Below are positions 13,871 to 16,714 of a stretch of 16,714 nt of DNA, piece by piece. The notes below the pieces were generated by a model. That model did no database searches, was not told where the DNA came from, and saw only the letters and a list, made by a program, of their open reading frames with translations. Numbering within the stretch: position 1 is the stretch's first letter; each line of letters starts with the position of its first letter. A program made the position numbers and the translations under genes. Source of the stretch: Betaproteobacteria bacterium (GTDB lineage: Bacteria > Pseudomonadota > Gammaproteobacteria > Burkholderiales > Usitatibacteraceae); the NCBI GenBank assembly GCA_025362705.1, contig JANYFH010000145.1, positions 1 to 16,714 on the forward strand, given 5' to 3'.

Positions 13871-14707
13871 ATGCAACTCATTTTGCTCAGCGGCCTGTCA
13901 GGTTCCGGTAAAAGTGTTGCGCTGAAGGCACTCGAGGATACTGGTTATTTTGCGGTCGACAATCTGCCGGCCAGCCTCATTGCCATGCTGATCGATTCAA
14001 TAAAAGCCAGTAGTGAAAAAGTGGCGATCAGCATAGATGCGCGTACCGGCGATACGGTTTTGACACTCCCGGACACAATCAAACAACTGACTGCAAGCGG
14101 CATTGATTGCCGCGTCATTTTTCTCGAAGCAAACGACGATGCGTTGGCGCGAAGATTCTCCGAGACCCGACGCCCTCACCCACTGGCTGACAAGATTCCG
14201 GGCGGGATGATGGCGTGTATCAAGGAAGAACGCCGCATGCTGGCCGATATTGCAGAACTCGGTCACCGCATGGATACATCTGATGTAAGTCCAAACGCAT
14301 TGCGCGGCTGGATCAAAGACTGGCTGAAAGTAGACCGCAATCGCATTGCACTGGCATTCCAGTCGTTTGGTTTCAAACACGGCATTCCAATGGATGCCGA
14401 TCTTGTGTTTGATGCGCGGTTCCTGCCAAATCCATATTACGACCCGGTACTACGGCCCCTGACCGGTAAAGATGCGCCGGTGAAAGCATTTCTGCAGGCA
14501 GACCTGAACGTTGCACATTTTGTCGACGATATCGCATCGTTCCTGCTTCGCTGGTTGCCGTCGTTCATGCGCGATAATCGCGCCGCGCTGACGATTGCGA
14601 TTGGCTGCACCGGCGGACAACATCGCTCGGTCTATATCGTTGAAGAATTGGCGCAGCGTTTTGGTTCCGAACAGCAAGTATTGATTCGCCATCGGGATTT
14701 GAGCTAA
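13871..14707 (+). CDS. rapZ: RNase adapter protein RapZ
   Basis: 278 residues, close to the 284 of E. coli RapZ (YvcJ/YhbJ). The N-terminal P-loop is GLSGSGKS (8-15), followed by ALEDTGYFAVDNLP and FLEANDDALARRFSETRRPHPL. The C-terminal RNA-binding domain has FKHGIPMDADLVFDARFLPNPYY and IGCTGGQHRSVYIVEELAQRF, with Cys246 in the conserved CTGGQHRS. In enteric bacteria RapZ recruits RNase E to the GlmZ small RNA and so controls glucosamine-6-phosphate synthesis; its target here is unknown. It lies 24 bp after hprK and converges on mutY, ending the operon. Confidence 0.96.
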   Translation: MQLILLSGLSGSGKSVALKALEDTGYFAVDNLPASLIAMLIDSIKASSEKVAISIDARTGDTVLTLPDTIKQLTASGIDCRVIFLEANDDALARRFSETRRPHPLADKIPGGMMACIKEERRMLADIAELGHRMDTSDVSPNALRGWIKDWLKVDRNRIALAFQSFGFKHGIPMDADLVFDARFLPNPYYDPVLRPLTGKDAPVKAFLQADLNVAHFVDDIASFLLRWLPSFMRDNRAALTIAIGCTGGQHRSVYIVEELAQRFGSEQQVLIRHRDLS

Positions 14708-14789
14708 CCACGCCAATTTTTGCGTAGAACGCCATTTGAGGCGGCTCTCGCGGCGTAAATGTCCGGAAATCCGCGCCAGTGCTGGTGTT

Positions 14790-15839
14790 TCAGATATGTG
14801 TCGATGAATTCAAAGATTTAAGAATCCGCTTCACCGGTGCCGGAATCGCCGCGTTCAGTGCGTCATCCAGGTTCAGCCAAATCAATCCGGGCTCCATTGC
14901 GCGCAGCAGAATTTTCGTCGGCGTAATTTCCACCGGAAAAATTGATAGCGAAAAATGTGTGAAGCCGTGTTCAACGCGGACCATTTCGCGCGTAGTGCGT
15001 CCGGTGAGTCCGTAGCGCGAATGCAGTGTCTTGAAAATATCCGCCTCAACTGGCAATTCAGGCAAGCTCCACAAGCCACCCCAGATGCCTGTGGGCGGGC
15101 GCCTTTCCAGCAATACTTCGCCAGAAGAAATGATCACGAGCATCCGTGTCTGTCGATGCGGCATTTCTCGTACATTGCCTTTGGCAGGCAACATTTCCAC
15201 CCTGCCCTGCTCCAGAGCAATACAACTCTTGTGCACGGGGCAAAGCAGACAGGAGGGCTGGCTGCGCTTGCAAAGCGTAGCGCCCAAATCCATCAAGCCC
15301 TGCGTATACGATTCGATTTCCGTTCGTGGCAAATTTACTTCGGCAAGCAGCCACAATTGATCTTCAACTGACTTGCTCTTTACATCGCCCTCCACACAAA
15401 AATGGCGCGCAAACACGCGCTTAACATTGCCGTCAAGAATCGCGCGCCTCTCTCCAAAGGCAAACGCGCTGATCGCCGCTGCAGTCGAGCGCCCGATGCC
15501 GGACAAGGCATGAATGGCATCAAAATCTTTCGGGAAAATGCCGTTATGATCAGCCATTATTTGTTGCGCGCCACGATGGAGATTTCGCGCACGCGCGTAA
15601 TAACCCAATCCTGCCCAAAACGGCATTACGTCATCGAGAGATGCGGCGGCCAATGAAGCGATGTCAGGGAAACGCCCGAGAAAGCGCTCGTAATACGGCA
15701 CAACGGCAGCGACCTGCGTCTGTTGCAACATGACTTCAGAAAGCCAGATGCGGTAAGGATCGCGTGTGTTTTGCCAAGGCAGATCGTGACGTCCCTCGCG
15801 CTTTTGCCAGGTGATTATTTTTTTTGCGAACGCGCTCAT
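14790..15839 (-). CDS. mutY: A/G-specific adenine DNA glycosylase
   Basis: 349 residues. MutY removes adenine mispaired with 8-oxoguanine, preventing G:C to T:A mutation after oxidative damage. The glycosylase domain (1-206) has SEVMLQQTQV with catalytic Glu35, the helix-hairpin-helix LSGIGRSTAAAISAFAFG, LDGNVKRV with Asp136, and the [4Fe-4S] cysteines C190-x6-C197-x2-C200-x5-C206. The C-terminal half is the NUDIX-like 8-oxoG recognition domain (RPPTGIWGGLWSLPE). ATG at 15839 (MSAFAKKIITWQKREGRHDLPW) fits the family; the 29 extra upstream residues of the open frame do not. A weak promoter (TTGGGA, 17 bp, TACCAT on the minus strand, 15895-15867) lies upstream. It is transcribed away from rubrerythrin, across a shared OxyR-like site. 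Confidence 0.96.
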   Translation of the reverse strand: MSAFAKKIITWQKREGRHDLPWQNTRDPYRIWLSEVMLQQTQVAAVVPYYERFLGRFPDIASLAAASLDDVMPFWAGLGYYARARNLHRGAQQIMADHNGIFPKDFDAIHALSGIGRSTAAAISAFAFGERRAILDGNVKRVFARHFCVEGDVKSKSVEDQLWLLAEVNLPRTEIESYTQGLMDLGATLCKRSQPSCLLCPVHKSCIALEQGRVEMLPAKGNVREMPHRQTRMLVIISSGEVLLERRPPTGIWGGLWSLPELPVEADIFKTLHSRYGLTGRTTREMVRVEHGFTHFSLSIFPVEITPTKILLRAMEPGLIWLNLDDALNAAIPAPVKRILKSLNSSTHI

Positions 15840-15918
15840 AACACTCAACGTTGAAGATTCTTGATGATGGTAGCACGCTGTTTTCTCGATCCCAACGCAG
15901 CTGTTACCCACGAACACT

Positions 15919-15955
15919 ATAGTCATCAGCTATTACAATCATATAGTCAATCTAT
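15919..15955. promoter_or_regulatory. OxyR-type operator between mutY and rubrerythrin
   Basis: The sequence reads ATAG-N7-CTAT-N7-ATAT-N7-CTAT, matching the tetramer OxyR consensus (four ATAG/CTAT elements at 7-bp spacing) at 15 of 16 core positions. The conserved inner A of the first and second half-sites is also present. It ends at the base immediately before a rubrerythrin -35 element, the usual placement for activation by oxidised OxyR. Its distance to mutY (80 bp) would allow an effect on that gene as well. OxyR itself is not in this window. Confidence 0.72.
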
Positions 15956-15984
15956 TAGACCAATCTCATTTAACCGAGTATCTT
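15956..15984 (+). promoter_or_regulatory. Sigma-70-type promoter of rubrerythrin
   Basis: TAGACC (15956-15961, four of six to TTGACA), a 17-bp spacer and TATCTT (15979-15984). The -35 is poor and abuts the OxyR-like site, as expected of an activator-dependent promoter. The start codon is about 50 bp downstream, with AGGAGA at 16025-16030 as ribosome site. Confidence 0.5.
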
Positions 15985-16036
15985 TGCCTTCTGCACCATG
16001 CAGACAATCGATTGATTATTGAACAGGAGATTCATC

Positions 16037-16459
16037 ATGAAACTCAAAGGCACCAAAACCCACGACAACCTGAAAGCCGCCTTCGCGGGCGAAAGCCAGG
16101 CCAACCGTCGTTACCTGTATTTCGCAAACAAAGCCGATGTCGAAGGCAACACGGAAGTCGCTGCATTGTTTCGTGCGACTGCAGAAGGCGAAACCGGCCA
16201 TGCGCATGGCCATCTCGACTATCTGGCCTCTGTCGGTGATCCGGCGACCGATCTGCCTATCGGCTCGTCAGAAAACAATTTGAAAGCGGCAGTCGCCGGC
16301 GAAACCCACGAGTACACCGATATGTACCCGGGCATGGCCAAATCGGCGCGCACTGAGGGCTTCGAAGAAATTGCCGACTGGTTTGAGACCCTCGCAAAGG
16401 CGGAACGATCACACGCGAACAAATTCCAGAAAGCATTGGACGCATTGGTCGCCGCGTAA
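16037..16459 (+). CDS. rbr: Rubrerythrin family diiron protein (no rubredoxin domain)
   Basis: 140 residues forming only the four-helix diiron domain; the C-terminal rubredoxin domain of classical rubrerythrin (CxxC pairs) is absent. All ligands expected of the rubrerythrin site are visible at family spacing: Glu19 (AGESQANRRY), Glu52 and His55 (GETGH), Glu89 and Glu92 (GETHEY), Glu123 and His126 (ERSH). Members reduce hydrogen peroxide in the cytoplasm; without a rubredoxin domain an outside electron donor is needed. ATG 16037 follows AGGAGA at 6 bases. The next gene encodes a heterodisulfide-reductase-like Fe-S protein, a common partner of this single-domain type. An OxyR-like site and promoter lie just upstream. 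Confidence 0.94.
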   Translation: MKLKGTKTHDNLKAAFAGESQANRRYLYFANKADVEGNTEVAALFRATAEGETGHAHGHLDYLASVGDPATDLPIGSSENNLKAAVAGETHEYTDMYPGMAKSARTEGFEEIADWFETLAKAERSHANKFQKALDALVAA

Positions 16460-16466
16460 CCTAAGT

Positions 16467-16495
16467 TCAGGCGGGCCGCACTAGTGCCCGCCTGA
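16467..16495 (+). terminator. GC-rich hairpin after rubrerythrin
   Basis: A ten-pair perfect stem, TCAGGCGGGC (16467-16476) with GCCCGCCTGA (16486-16495), and a nine-base loop, 7 bp after the rubrerythrin stop. No T-run follows, and the next gene starts 35 bp later in the same direction. An attenuator or mRNA-stabilising hairpin that lowers expression of the downstream gene is as likely as a full terminator. Confidence 0.55.
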
Positions 16496-16529
16496 TTCAC
16501 CTTTACACACGAATCACACGAATAAAAAA

Positions 16530-16714
16530 ATGTCGAACCGCGAAGGCAGCCTCGAAGCACCGACCCGCCATCCCATCGACTGGAAGAATCCCGATTTTTA
16601 CTCGGCTGAATCCGCTCTGAAGGAAATGGAGCGGGTATTCGACATTTGCCATGGCTGCCGTCGTTGCGTGTCACTGTGCAATGCGTTTCCGCGTCTGTTT
16701 GATCTCATCGATGA
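16530..16714 (+). CDS. Heterodisulfide-reductase-related Fe-S oxidoreductase, N-terminal part only
   Basis: The gene starts at ATG 16530 and is cut by the right edge after 61 codons. The visible protein begins MSNREGSLEAPTRHPIDWKN and has the cluster-binding CHGCRRCVSLCNAFP, the first [4Fe-4S] motif of GlpC/HdrD-type (Fe-S)-binding oxidoreductases. Genes of this type often follow single-domain rubrerythrins in Betaproteobacteria and are followed by a DUF3501 gene. I infer a role as electron donor to the rubrerythrin, but this is not proven by the sequence. No clear ribosome site precedes the ATG, so translation may depend on transcripts from rubrerythrin. Confidence 0.75.
   Translation, partial: MSNREGSLEAPTRHPIDWKNPDFYSAESALKEMERVFDICHGCRRCVSLCNAFPRLFDLID

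Noticed and set aside
15402..15656. Plus-strand open frame antisense to mutY
   Set aside because: Lies wholly within the conserved glycosylase domain on the other strand; a shadow frame.
1..16714. CRISPR array
   Set aside because: No regularly spaced repeats with variable spacers anywhere; the only phased repeat is the three-unit 11-bp series at 5519.

Overview
The window looks like a betaproteobacterial chromosome of moderate GC. From about 5.8 kb onward it carries a core gene order typical of Betaproteobacteria: lptC-lptA-lptB-rpoN-hpf-ptsN-hprK-rapZ. This is followed by a convergent mutY and a divergent rubrerythrin gene next to a heterodisulfide-reductase-like Fe-S protein. Identification rests on motifs read by eye; no database search was possible.

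The left third (about 1-5,660) is accessory in character. It opens with two decayed fragments on the minus strand: the C-terminal half of an IS256/Mutator-type transposase, joined end to end with the middle of an amidase-signature enzyme. Both carry stops and frameshifts. An intact plus-strand trio follows (acyl-CoA dehydrogenase, class III CoA-transferase, MaoC/HTD2-like hydratase), best explained as catabolism of a branched C4/C5 dicarboxylic or related acyl-CoA. The last gene ends inside a 52-bp perfect palindrome. Next is a vapBC-type toxin-antitoxin pair bracketed by two diverged direct copies (about 80% identical by hand count) of a ~117-bp sequence. The region closes at 5661-5712 with the 3' two-thirds of a tRNA-Thr(UGU) gene that lacks its 5' part. 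This is the usual scar of integration at a tRNA 3' end, so I read everything to its left as the distal end of a genomic island and everything to its right as the native chromosome.

The core part encodes envelope redox control (a DsbD-type reductase), lipopolysaccharide transport (LptC, LptA, LptB), sigma-54, ribosome hibernation (HPF), and nitrogen-PTS and kinase regulation (PtsN, HprK, RapZ). MutY and rubrerythrin are divergently transcribed. The intergenic region between them contains a near-perfect OxyR-type site (ATAG-N7-CTAT-N7-ATAT-N7-CTAT, 15919-15955) abutting a good -35/-10 pair for rubrerythrin. This suggests peroxide control of the rubrerythrin operon and possibly of mutY. The window ends inside the Fe-S protein gene.
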